A stretch of 17,986 nt of DNA. Source: JAVJSU01 sp040219275 (GTDB lineage: Bacteria; Chloroflexota; Anaerolineae; Aggregatilineales; Phototrophicaceae). The number at the start of each line of letters is the position of its first letter. Position 1 is the first letter of the stretch. Below the pieces are notes generated by a model. That model ran no database searches. It saw only the letters and a program-made list of their open reading frames with translations, and was not told where the DNA came from. Location: contig JAVJSU010000093.1 in NCBI GenBank assembly GCA_040219275.1, positions 1-17,986 on the forward strand. Reading direction: 5' to 3'. The position numbers and the translations under genes are program-made. Shown in pieces: positions 5,998 to 14,072 of the stretch.

Positions 5998-8900
5998 CGG
6001 AACACCTCCTGAGTTGGCAGGGTTGATTCGTCATTGAGCCAGTACATCGGGTCGCCACTCGCATCGTTGATTTCCACCACTTCGCCCGTTTGCAGGTCAA
6101 GCACATGCACGCGATAGAACGATGCGTCGTATTGCTCTTCCAGCGAGAGCGTCGGGACGGGTGTGGGTGTATTGGTCGTGACGGCAGTGGGGGTTAGCGC
6201 CCAATCGCCCGGCGTGTAAGGTAAATAACGATAGGCGATGTAGCGGCTATCCGGTGACCAGATGATCGTCGCGTTGATGGTGGTAAATCCGGTTTCCGGC
6301 AGGCAATAGGTACGGGTGGCGTTGGTTTCGCTATCCCAGATGCTCAGTTTCGGCACCTGCCCGCCGTCCCAGTCGCGGGTATCCGGCGTGATCCAACTGG
6401 CGGTGTAGCGCCCATCACGGGATTGCGGACCGAGCGGCAAGAAGTCACGCAGAACTTGATGCTCGCCCGTGTTGACCTCATAGACAAACCATTCGTCCGC
6501 ATCCGGCAGGCGATAGTAGAGCAAATCGCCCGCTCTGTTCCACTCAAAGCTGATGTTATTTTGGGTCAGCCGTGCGAAGTACTCAACGCTTTCGGTGGCG
6601 CGGTCAAACAGATAGTAACGCAAGCCCGTGCCTGTTCCGGTGTAGAAGTAGGTCACGGCGACAGCCAGCGAACCGCCGTTCGGTTGTTCGGTGATGATGT
6701 CGGTTTGCAATTCGTTGATTGCGAACGGTTCAGGGCGCTCGAATGGCTCGGACAGTTCATCCAAAACGGGATCATAACGACGATAGAGCGTGACCGGACG
6801 TTGTTCTTCATCATAACCACCATAGGCAAATTCGATCACACCACGCGGTAGCCAATAGATGGATGCCGGGAAAACGGGCGCTTCTTGCGGTTCAAACAGC
6901 ACGCGGCGCACGTTGCCATAAACATCGGTCACGCGGATGTCATCCCCTTGCGACAGAAGCCATGCGTGATCCGGCGAGAAAGTACAGTTGCCATCGCGCA
7001 AGCATCGCGGCAGGGTTTCGTCTGGATGATACTCGCCCGTTGCGGGGTCAAGTTGCCAGAGCAAAGGACTATCCGGCAGGCGCATGATGAGCGTGCCTGT
7101 GGGCGAAAACGCATCGGTTACATCGGCTAAGGTATGGACGTTGGTGAACACGTCGCAGGTTTCAGTGGTTTGTGGATCGCCGAATTGTGCTTGCGGTGTG
7201 GGGGGCGAAGTGGGCGTGATTGTCGGTGTGATGGTCGGGCGGGCTGTGCCGATCACCGCGAAAGTCGCAGTCGCGGTTGGGCGCAAGCCGATCACCCGCG
7301 CTTCACCTGTCCGGCGGGCTTCGATAGTGCCGGTAGCATCCGCCGCCACGCCGGTATAATCGCCATCAATACGATAAACGACGAGGAAATTACTGGGATC
7401 AATGCCCGCCACATAACGCCCATCCTGACTGAGTCGCGGATTATTGAGCGTGTAGCCCTGCGCCAGTTGGAAGGCTTCATTCACCAGTTGCATGTTGGGG
7501 CGTGGCGCTTGTTCCGGCAGATACCCGCCGACAGACCGCTCCCCGCTGATGGCATCAATCAGCATGACCCCGCCTACCCCGCCGGAGTCTTCCGCGCCGA
7601 GTGTCGCCGTAGGTGGATTGTCGCGCAATGCCTGTGCGGTGGTCGTCAGTTCAACAGCGATGTCCAGCGGGTCGGGCGTGGCGGTGGCGGAAACCCCACT
7701 CAGCGAGCCGATCAAGCCTTCACAGATCATGACCGTTAGCTCGGCGGTTTCGTCTTCGGTGAGTCCGGCGGAAATATCGCGCCACAAATCGGCAAAGGCG
7801 AGGGCTTCACCGGTGAAGTATTGCGTGATGCAGATGGGCACCCCCGGCACCGCATACGCCGGACGGGTTGATTCCACGTAGTAGCTGATGCGCGGCGTGG
7901 GGGTTAAGTTTTCGATCAGCGCGGGCACGCTTTCCGGCAGATTGTTACAGAGCGTGCGGTTAAAACGGTCAAGGTTAAGTGAGTCAAAGTAGGCATTATA
8001 GCGTTCCCATAACGGCACAAGGTCTTGCCATGTGTCGGGGTAGGCATCCACGATGCACATGGGCAAGCCGGTTGCGTGATAGTCGATGCCGTAGATGCGC
8101 GTTTCGCCCGTCGGGTAGCCACTGCCATTGATATAAGCCGTGTTGTTATCCACCCAACCGAATTGATTGGTGTTGGTCAGGATTTCGTCACGGGCAATAT
8201 AGTGCAAGCGCCCCGCGTCAATATCATAGAGCGCGACTGCACCGGAGCTATAGCCGACGATGAAGCGCGTCCAATCCGGCGAGGGTTCGATCAGGATAAT
8301 CGAATCGCGTGTACCCGCTGTAATCGTCACGGATTTGCGGATTTCTGTGCCGACATCGACGATTTCCATAACGGAGGTGCTATCGCTCTGATAGTCCCGC
8401 GTCAGGTAACGGCTTCCATCGGCGGAGACATCAACGACTTCCCCGCGCAGGCGTACCGTTTCTTCACGGATGATTTCCGAATTGGCGATGTCCCACACCA
8501 GCCATTCCGTTCCGCGCAGGGTAATCAGGCGTTCGCCATCCTGCGAGAAATAGTAATTGTCGAAGCCGCCGAGCAGACTCGTATCCTGCCGTAAGACCTC
8601 GCCCGTAAGTGTGTCGAAGCGTTCAAAATCGCTGAGAATGGTCGCTCCATCTTCGGTGAGTGCGAACAGGCGATTGCCAGAATTATCCGGTATGAGCGGG
8701 TAAATGGTGCGTTCGAGCAAGCCCGTGTTCAGATCATAGATTTCGATTTGCTGTGCGCCACTCACCCGCCGCACGATCAGGCGGTTGTTATCAGGATGGA
8801 ACGCCATATGGCTAACATCCGGTAGCCGGACGAGATCAATTGTCCCCGTTGCGCGGCGTTCATCATAGACGTACATCAGGAGCGCCTCGCCGGAAGCGGT

Positions 8901-9920
8901 TTGCGTGATCGGCGTGATGGCATCCAGCAACATGACCGTGATCGGGTTGTAATTCCAACTGCGCTGATAATCCACGCCGAAGATGAGTTCCAGCAGAGGC
9001 AAGGAGGTGGTCGCCAATGGATCACCGATGATGCGGGCATCGTTGCTGAGTTGCAAATCCTGAAATTCGCTGATGCGTTGCACGCCGGAAACCTGCGAAC
9101 CCGGTGTGAATTCAAAGGTGTTGCCGTTGGTGGTATCAATCTGCACAAAGCGATTTTCGTTAATCGGGTTCAGATAGAGCAGATCATCGCGCATACTTTG
9201 CCACAGACTGATGGGGTCGCGCTCATTACGGCGCGTCTGGATTTCGTTGATGACGGGCAACTCGCGGGATGTGGTGTCGATCAACTGCAAACGCCCCGGC
9301 AACCCCGCCACGACGACATCATTTGTGCCGAGGATATAGCCATAACGGAAATCTGGAAAGGCGCGTGTTTCTGTGCGATTGGCGAATCGGGTCGGTGCTT
9401 CGTCACGGGCGGCGGCAATATCCCACAGCCACGGGACGATGCTGGTGTCGTTTTCGCTGACGCGGGTGGCGGCGGGTTCCGGCACGACGGTATCAAAGCG
9501 GATCATCGTGTCATCATCCGCCCATTCCAGCGGACCGGTGATGGCAAGCACGCCTTCCGGCTCAAGGCTGACGTTGATCTCTCCGGTGCGTGCATCCCAG
9601 ATTTCGATGCGACGATCCAGCGCGAGTGCCAGAAAATTCCCATCGTGGCTATACACATATTCATTAAAGGGACCCCGTTCATAAAGGATATGATCGGTGG
9701 TCATGGTGGCGGCATCGGTTAAGACCAATTGCCCCGTCGTATCGACCATCACAAGCTGGTCAAGATGGGCGTTATAGAGTAACCCTGTCGGGCGTTGCCT
9801 GCCGATTTGTTGAATCAGCGAAAACGCACGCGGTTGCGCCCCTTCTTGAGAAAGTAATATGCCCGTGATGAGGATGAGCATTAAAGCTAGGCTAAAAACA
9901 AAGATTTTTCTTAATGGCAT
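5994..9920 (-). CDS. Giant secreted double beta-propeller protein (WD40-like)
   Basis: The protein is 1308 residues from the ATG at 9920, where GGAG lies 6 nt upstream and the signal/TM segment MPLRKIFVFSLALMLILIT follows. The 17-residue open extension beyond it lacks these signs. A first propeller spans about 40-615, with repeated motifs such as YSHDGNFLALALDRRIEIWD and FSQDGERLITL. A helical insert at about 620-740 contains two modules with identically spaced cysteines, C622/C658 and C697/C733. A Pro/Thr-rich linker (about 880-912) leads to a second propeller, with units such as FSPDHAWLLS and WSPDSRYIAYRYLP. A second TPTP tract (about 1242-1257) lies within that propeller. Propellers of this kind serve as binding platforms; no catalytic motif was seen. 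This is the first gene of the minus-strand run and is translationally coupled to the SH3 gene after it. Confidence 0.87.
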   Translation of the reverse strand: MPLRKIFVFSLALMLILITGILLSQEGAQPRAFSLIQQIGRQRPTGLLYNAHLDQLVMVDTTGQLVLTDAATMTTDHILYERGPFNEYVYSHDGNFLALALDRRIEIWDARTGEINVSLEPEGVLAITGPLEWADDDTMIRFDTVVPEPAATRVSENDTSIVPWLWDIAAARDEAPTRFANRTETRAFPDFRYGYILGTNDVVVAGLPGRLQLIDTTSRELPVINEIQTRRNERDPISLWQSMRDDLLYLNPINENRFVQIDTTNGNTFEFTPGSQVSGVQRISEFQDLQLSNDARIIGDPLATTSLPLLELIFGVDYQRSWNYNPITVMLLDAITPITQTASGEALLMYVYDERRATGTIDLVRLPDVSHMAFHPDNNRLIVRRVSGAQQIEIYDLNTGLLERTIYPLIPDNSGNRLFALTEDGATILSDFERFDTLTGEVLRQDTSLLGGFDNYYFSQDGERLITLRGTEWLVWDIANSEIIREETVRLRGEVVDVSADGSRYLTRDYQSDSTSVMEIVDVGTEIRKSVTITAGTRDSIILIEPSPDWTRFIVGYSSGAVALYDIDAGRLHYIARDEILTNTNQFGWVDNNTAYINGSGYPTGETRIYGIDYHATGLPMCIVDAYPDTWQDLVPLWERYNAYFDSLNLDRFNRTLCNNLPESVPALIENLTPTPRISYYVESTRPAYAVPGVPICITQYFTGEALAFADLWRDISAGLTEDETAELTVMICEGLIGSLSGVSATATPDPLDIAVELTTTAQALRDNPPTATLGAEDSGGVGGVMLIDAISGERSVGGYLPEQAPRPNMQLVNEAFQLAQGYTLNNPRLSQDGRYVAGIDPSNFLVVYRIDGDYTGVAADATGTIEARRTGEARVIGLRPTATATFAVIGTARPTITPTITPTSPPTPQAQFGDPQTTETCDVFTNVHTLADVTDAFSPTGTLIMRLPDSPLLWQLDPATGEYHPDETLPRCLRDGNCTFSPDHAWLLSQGDDIRVTDVYGNVRRVLFEPQEAPVFPASIYWLPRGVIEFAYGGYDEEQRPVTLYRRYDPVLDELSEPFERPEPFAINELQTDIITEQPNGGSLAVAVTYFYTGTGTGLRYYLFDRATESVEYFARLTQNNISFEWNRAGDLLYYRLPDADEWFVYEVNTGEHQVLRDFLPLGPQSRDGRYTASWITPDTRDWDGGQVPKLSIWDSETNATRTYCLPETGFTTINATIIWSPDSRYIAYRYLPYTPGDWALTPTAVTTNTPTPVPTLSLEEQYDASFYRVHVLDLQTGEVVEINDASGDPMYWLNDESTLPTQEVFR
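6003..6010 (-). promoter_or_regulatory. Strong Shine-Dalgarno AGGAGGTG
   Basis: A full anti-16S match lies 5 nt upstream of the ATG at 5997, inside the 3' end of the large propeller gene. It fixes the SH3 gene's start and supports coupled translation through the ATGA overlap. Confidence 0.9.
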
Positions 9921-10113
9921 GACCGTCTCCGGTTCAGTGGTGAATTCCCTTACTCTTAGTATAGGGTACAATAAAACTTTCGTTCCGTGTGTTTAGCCTA
10001 CGCGCAAACTACTTCAACCCTACGCTGTCAACAGTCATGCTATAGTCATCATAATTAGAAATGTGTTTTTCGTCAGCGACCATCAGTTATCATCAACGGA
10101 ACATGAAAACATC
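9921..10113. promoter_or_regulatory. Divergent intergenic region, likely two promoters
   Basis: This 193-bp non-coding gap separates the heads of the minus-strand and plus-strand secreted-protein clusters, so both must be transcribed from here or nearby. A TATACT (complement of 9958-9963) could be a -10 box for the minus side, and TATAGT (10041-10046) or CATAAT (10050-10055) one for the plus side. No convincing -35 box is correctly spaced from any of these, so the individual boxes are only candidates. Confidence 0.45.
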
Positions 10114-11787
10114 ATGCGAAAATTAGCCCTATTCTCCATCTTATTTTCAATCTTGTTATTATTCACCACCGTTCAGACCTTCGCCCAGACGACCTGCCCC
10201 GCTACGGTGCTCCTGTCAGTGTCGCGTTCGGGGTCGGCTTGCTTCGGGCTGGAGCGCAACCAAGTCTGTTATGGGAATGGTACGGTCAGCGCCCAAACTT
10301 TTTCCCGTGATGCCATGCAATTTATAGACTCTAATGAAGAGGGTCTTATCCAGCCCGGTGATGTGAGCGGACTTGCGACCATGCAACGCCTGCAAACCAG
10401 CTTAATCGAGGATGGCTTATCCGTCGCGCTGGCGCAGGTGCAATCCAGCCTGACCGACGCGGAACAGCGCACCGTCGGCGTGATTTTGTTCGGTGATGCA
10501 CAAATCGAAAATCTGGTTACGCCGTTGGTCATGTTCAGGGTGAGCGCGAACGGGACGATTAACATACGCGCAATGCCGGATATGCAAGCGGACATCCTCG
10601 AACGGTTGACAATTGGCGATCAGGTCACCGTGATCGGGCGCAATAGTGATGAAGACGCGGACGAAAACGGCGATTGGTTGCGGGTACGTATCCCCGCGAC
10701 TGAAAATTATGGCTGGATACCCGCAGAAGTTGCCTCTGCAAATGATCCGATTGGGGCGCTGGCGATTATGGATAACGACACGCCCGTCTATCGTCCGTTT
10801 GAGGTCTTGAATATACAGACCGGAAGCGCGGATCGGTTGTGTGAGGGTGCGCCGGAAAGCGGGGTGCTGATGCAAGCGCCGAATAGCTTCACCCCCGCGC
10901 AATTCATCCTGAACGGCGCGGAAATCACGCTGTTTGCGACGGTCTTTTTGCAATCGACGGGCGATCAGGTGGCGATGTATGTGCTGGACGGTGAAGCCGA
11001 GGTCGATGGCGTGTTCATCCCCGCCGGAACGATGACTCTGCTGGATGCACCCGAACCCCTCCCCTACTCCAGCGACCTGTTCACCGGATTGCCCATCAAC
11101 ATTTTGACAGATCGTATTCAAATCGCCGAACCGCTCACGCCGGAGGGCATCATCGCCGCGCAGGAAGCCCATGAGCCGATGATCCCGATTGTCGAGGCGC
11201 AGGAAGCCGTCCCGACTGCGGAAGCGTGTAGTTACCGCGTGATCCGGCTGGCGAATTTGTGGTCCGGTCCGGGGATGCTGTATGAAGTGATTAACGAGAT
11301 CAGCGCGGGTGCATCGGTTTTCCCCGTGCTGGAAACGCGTGATAGCGACGGCGATACGTGGTGGCAACTGAGCAACTCCAACTGGATACGCGCTGAACTG
11401 GTGGATGCGTCGGAGACCTGTGGCGCGGTGCCGTTTGTGGCGAACATCCCCGCGCCGACGACCAACATCCTTTCGATGGAAGATTGCCGGACGCGCAATG
11501 GACCTCTGCGGGATGGGCAACGGGTGACGATTGAATTCACCCCGCCCGCGTTTGATGGGCTAGAGGAGGCACGCGCCGCGACGCGCATTGACCCCGGTAC
11601 GGTGACGATCAACGAACGGCGCTTCTCGGTATCGGCGAGTGACCCGATTGTGCGGGGCGGGACGGATGATCGCTATTTCCGTATTTTCCGCGCACACTGG
11701 GAGGCAACGCCGGGGACGTATCGCATCGTCAGCGGGCGCTTAACGTATATTCTAATTTGCAACCTCACCGTGCCTGTCGGTGGGTGA
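10114..11787 (+). CDS. Secreted protein with two SH3 domains and a FecR-like middle domain
   Basis: A 557-residue protein using the ATG at 10114, where a signal peptide (MRKLALFSILFSILLL..., cut near FAQ|TT) begins. The open frame extends 17 codons further but without signal features. The N-terminal region has three cysteines (28, 43, 52; RNQVCYGNG). SH3b domain one lies at about 140-205 (INIRAMPDMQADILERL...YGWIP). A FecR-like beta domain follows at about 263-311 (VLDGEAEVDGVFIPAG), then SH3b domain two at about 368-433 (IRLANLWSGPGMLYEVI...WIRAEL). The last 100 residues form another beta-rich, Cys-containing domain. FecR-like domains sense or transmit signals at the envelope in some systems. 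Here the assignment is by pattern only, and no cognate sigma factor is present. The gene is divergent from the propeller operon. Confidence 0.82.
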   Translation: MRKLALFSILFSILLLFTTVQTFAQTTCPATVLLSVSRSGSACFGLERNQVCYGNGTVSAQTFSRDAMQFIDSNEEGLIQPGDVSGLATMQRLQTSLIEDGLSVALAQVQSSLTDAEQRTVGVILFGDAQIENLVTPLVMFRVSANGTINIRAMPDMQADILERLTIGDQVTVIGRNSDEDADENGDWLRVRIPATENYGWIPAEVASANDPIGALAIMDNDTPVYRPFEVLNIQTGSADRLCEGAPESGVLMQAPNSFTPAQFILNGAEITLFATVFLQSTGDQVAMYVLDGEAEVDGVFIPAGTMTLLDAPEPLPYSSDLFTGLPINILTDRIQIAEPLTPEGIIAAQEAHEPMIPIVEAQEAVPTAEACSYRVIRLANLWSGPGMLYEVINEISAGASVFPVLETRDSDGDTWWQLSNSNWIRAELVDASETCGAVPFVANIPAPTTNILSMEDCRTRNGPLRDGQRVTIEFTPPAFDGLEEARAATRIDPGTVTINERRFSVSASDPIVRGGTDDRYFRIFRAHWEATPGTYRIVSGRLTYILICNLTVPVGG

Positions 11788-11801
11788 TGGTTGGGGAGCT
11801 A

Positions 11802-11829
11802 TTGGCTGTTGGTTGTTAGCTATTAGCCA
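11802..11829 (+). repeat. Heptamer repeat TTRGYTR
   Basis: Four consecutive 7-nt units of the form TTRGYYR start 15 nt after the stop codon of the large SH3 gene. The outer parts (TTGGCT at 11802-11807, AGCCAA at 11825-11830) can also pair as a hairpin. It has the same period as the ACTG heptamers at 4959-4989 and the same position relative to the preceding SH3 gene. Confidence 0.75.
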
Positions 11830-11849
11830 AACGAAAAAGTGCGAAAAAG

Positions 11850-11957
11850 CATAACGCGGAGAGCGCAGAGAAACGCAGAGATCAAAAGCGTAACACAAAG
11901 TCACAAAGGCACAAAGACGCAGAGAGATAAATCATAAAACGGGCGCGAAAAATCGCG
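11850..11957 (+). repeat. GCAGAG/ACAAAG repeat tract with following hairpin
   Basis: Imperfect tandem units (aaCGCAGAG, CACAAAG, GACGCAGAG) run from about 11850 to 11925. CATAAAACGG follows at 11933-11942, then a small hairpin CGCGA-AAAA-TCGCG at 11944-11957. The same order occurs on the minus strand at 4860-4930. The tract is non-coding and lies between two SH3 genes. Confidence 0.75.
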
Positions 11958-12029
11958 GTTCGACGCATGAATAAGGATTTTCAGACACGATTAAACAGAA
12001 CACATACTGTACATAAGGAAAGGTTTGTC

Positions 12030-12740
12030 ATGTTAAAACGATTAGTGCTCCTCATGATGTTGCTGGCAATGTTGGGCGGGTCGGTGATGGCGCAGGATGA
12101 TGACGAAGACCGTAATATTTACGGCTTGGTAACGGTCAATGAAGCCGATGTGCGCGCCGGACCGGATTTCGCGTATCCGTCCGTCGGGCGATTGCCGCGT
12201 AACGCGTCCGTCACGGTGATTGGTCGCGCTGGCGATTTCTTCAACCGTTGGGATGGTCGACAATGGGTACAGGTCAACTTTGGCACGGAAAACGCGTGGA
12301 TATATGCCCGTTTGTTGCGGACGAGCATCGCGTTCAATTCGATTCCTCCGACAGGGCGCATTTTACCGCGTGATGTCAACGGGCGCGTGCCGGAAGTGTT
12401 TGATCTGATCGTCGATATTTGCTCACGCTGGCGCGGGGCGTTCACGTTGAGCGGGAACTTCCTCGCGGGCGATACCCAACTGACCGCCACCTACCCCGAA
12501 TTGCCCGGTGCGAATGTCTATAGTGTCATCACGATCAGCCCGTCCGGTTTGCGAACCGCGCATGATAGCACGACAACAACGGCGATCATCGAGCTTGACC
12601 GTATGCCGCGTGAGGTCGGCACGTACACATGGCGCGTCGTCCCCTATTGGACGGATAGCCCGTCGCGTGGGCGCTGGCAACAGGTCTGCTTGTTGCAAAC
12701 GGGCGGGACGTTCGAGCGTCCCGCGCCGAGTGAGGATTAA
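12030..12740 (+). CDS. Small secreted SH3-domain protein
   Basis: A 236-residue protein starting at the ATG at 12030, preceded by AGGAAAGG about 7 nt upstream; the longer open frame from 11967 has no signal features. The signal peptide ends GSVMAQ|DDD. One SH3b domain spans about 32-97 (VNEADVRAGPDFAYPSVGRL...WIYARLL). The C-terminal 130 residues look like an Ig- or fibronectin-like beta domain (EVFDLIVDICSRW, then GTYTWRVVPYW and WQQVCLLQ), with two cysteines that could pair. Such a fold suggests ligand or surface binding. It has its own upstream repeat region and a strong downstream terminator, so it may be a single-gene transcript or follow read-through from the SH3/FecR-like gene. Confidence 0.85.
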   Translation: MLKRLVLLMMLLAMLGGSVMAQDDDEDRNIYGLVTVNEADVRAGPDFAYPSVGRLPRNASVTVIGRAGDFFNRWDGRQWVQVNFGTENAWIYARLLRTSIAFNSIPPTGRILPRDVNGRVPEVFDLIVDICSRWRGAFTLSGNFLAGDTQLTATYPELPGANVYSVITISPSGLRTAHDSTTTTAIIELDRMPREVGTYTWRVVPYWTDSPSRGRWQQVCLLQTGGTFERPAPSED

Positions 12741-12763
12741 CCTCAGCCCGCAATAATTTTCCG

Positions 12764-12804
12764 CTCCCTCTCGTTAATTTTTGGAGAGGGAGTTTTGTCT
12801 TTTT
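12764..12804 (+). terminator. Rho-independent terminator after the small SH3 gene
   Basis: A perfect 9-bp stem, CTCCCTCTC (12764-12772) with GAGAGGGAG (12784-12792), has an 11-nt loop and is followed by a T-rich tail (TTTTGTCTTTTT, 12793-12804). It lies 23 bp past the stop codon. Confidence 0.9.
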
Positions 12805-12839
12805 GGTTGCGAGAGTGCAATATTTAGCGAAAAGAATAA

Positions 12840-12879
12840 AACGCAGGGACGCAAAGATCGCGGAGAACAGCAGAGGAAA
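12840..12879 (+). repeat. GCAGGG/GCAAAG/GCAGAG repeat overlapping a ribosome-binding site
   Basis: Units of the dispersed repeat family (CGCAGGGA, CGCAAAGA, CGCGGAGA, AGCAGAGG) run into the GAGGA that serves as Shine-Dalgarno for the ATG at 12885. The translation signal of the propeller gene is therefore formed by repeat sequence. Confidence 0.7.
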
Positions 12880-12884
12880 TAAGC

Positions 12885-14006
12885 ATGAAAAAAGCGGGTG
12901 TGATCATCGCAATGATGAGTCTGGTCGTGCTGGTGAGTGGCTTTCAGGACGCGCCGGAAATTCCGATTATTGAGCCGGAAAGTGAACTTGCCCTCAACAT
13001 GGAAATGTATGATCTGGCGTGGCATCCGAATGGGCATCTACTCGCCGTTGCAACACAAGTGGGCATTAGAATCTTCGATGAGCATTTGCAGGAAGTGGAC
13101 GCGCTTACGACAGATGCGGGCATTTTTGCATCCGTGACGTGGAGTCCAGATGGGGATCAACTGGCGGCGGGTGGACAAGTGGATTTTCCGATGATTTATG
13201 TGTGGAATTATGATGCGGTAGATCAGATTTTTACCGTACATACGAGCTTCTCTGTAAACAACAATCCAGATCGACAAGACGTAGTTATGGTGTTCCTGTT
13301 GGAATGGAGTCCAGATGGAACTAAACTTGCAAGTCAAAGTACCTTTCTACCCGAACGAAATCCTAGCATTATTGGTCGCGTACAAATATGGGATACAACG
13401 ACATGGGAAAGCAACCCCGATCAGGTTGCAGAGGTTCTTAATTTTGTGCGCGTGCTAGTATGGAATCCAGAGAGTACGGCAATTGCTGTTGGTTACGAGG
13501 GAGGGGCATTTGCTTACTATGTTGATGATCTGAGTTCCGCATGGTCAGTGTATCTTGCTACAGATCCATCGGGTGTAGCGTGGTCTTCAACTAATCTTGT
13601 CGTTGTGCCAGGATACAATACGTTAATAATTGATGGTGTCACTGGACAGACTATATACGCCTATGATTTTACAGAGTATGTGTACTATGGTAACGCATGG
13701 AATCCAGATAGTCGCTACTTGTTTGTCGATGTTTCTGACTTTGATCACCCCAACAATAGTACTAGTGGGATTCTTGACGTGACGACAGGTGAAATAATAA
13801 GGACGTTCGAGCTTCTATACAGGCGATGGGCAATGGATTGGACGCAGGATGGTGCGCGCATTGCGGTAGGAACACAGGATGGCATTATTAAAATATGGAA
13901 TGTTTCGGATCTGCCCGATCAGCCGAGTAATTTACCGACGATCACGCCCTACCCTACAGATACACCTGTGCCGATGATGACCCCTACTCCGTCCGGTGAT
14001 GGATAA
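12885..14006 (+). CDS. Secreted WD40-like beta-propeller protein
   Basis: A 373-residue protein with a short signal sequence (MKKAGVIIAMMSLVVLVSG). At least six propeller units are marked by W-[HSNT]-P-[ND]-x turns: WHPNG 46, WSPDG 86, WSPDG 141, WNPES 193, WNPDS 272 and WTQDG 319. Each is followed by strands such as QLAAGG or RIAVGT and closing motifs such as YVWNYD, VQIWD and IKIWN. The tail is Pro/Thr-rich (TPYPTDTPVPMMTPTP), like the linkers of the giant propeller protein. GAGGA lies just upstream of the ATG. A likely role is an extracellular binding platform. The central part of the gene (about 13240-13850) is AT-richer than its ends (hand count 22 G+C of 60 at 13621-13680), which may mean mosaic origin. 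Confidence 0.87.
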   Translation: MKKAGVIIAMMSLVVLVSGFQDAPEIPIIEPESELALNMEMYDLAWHPNGHLLAVATQVGIRIFDEHLQEVDALTTDAGIFASVTWSPDGDQLAAGGQVDFPMIYVWNYDAVDQIFTVHTSFSVNNNPDRQDVVMVFLLEWSPDGTKLASQSTFLPERNPSIIGRVQIWDTTTWESNPDQVAEVLNFVRVLVWNPESTAIAVGYEGGAFAYYVDDLSSAWSVYLATDPSGVAWSSTNLVVVPGYNTLIIDGVTGQTIYAYDFTEYVYYGNAWNPDSRYLFVDVSDFDHPNNSTSGILDVTTGEIIRTFELLYRRWAMDWTQDGARIAVGTQDGIIKIWNVSDLPDQPSNLPTITPYPTDTPVPMMTPTPSGDG

Positions 14007-14009
14007 AAT

Positions 14010-14024
14010 GAAAAACGCAGAGAT
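14010..14024 (+). repeat. Short GCAGAG-type repeat remnant
   Basis: AAAACGCAGAGATGC starts 4 nt after the propeller stop codon. It matches the repeat units upstream of the same gene, so the gene is bracketed by the family. Confidence 0.5.
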
Positions 14025-14037
14025 GCCGAAAGCAATT

Positions 14038-14063
14038 AGCCCCCGTTTAGCGTGACGGGGGCT
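14038..14063. terminator. Convergent hairpin between two genes
   Basis: A perfect 9-bp stem, AGCCCCCGT (14038-14046) with ACGGGGGCT (14055-14063), has an 8-nt loop. It lies between the stops of the plus-strand propeller gene (14006) and the minus-strand reductase gene (14073). No T-run follows on either strand, so it would be an atypical bidirectional terminator. Confidence 0.6.
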
Positions 14064-14072
14064 GTCAAAGGA

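Noticed and set aside
8901..9722. 273-codon plus-strand open frame
   Set aside because: It lies wholly antisense inside the large propeller gene, shows no domain pattern and has Arg/His/Asp-biased composition typical of a shadow frame.
9921..10113. Firm sigma-70 promoter calls in the divergent gap
   Set aside because: Several -10-like hexamers exist but none has a convincing -35 at 16-18 nt, so only the region is listed.
10417..11520. 367-codon minus-strand open frame
   Set aside because: It is antisense to the SH3/FecR-like gene, whose domains are clear. The translation is Arg/His/Gln-rich with no recognisable motif.
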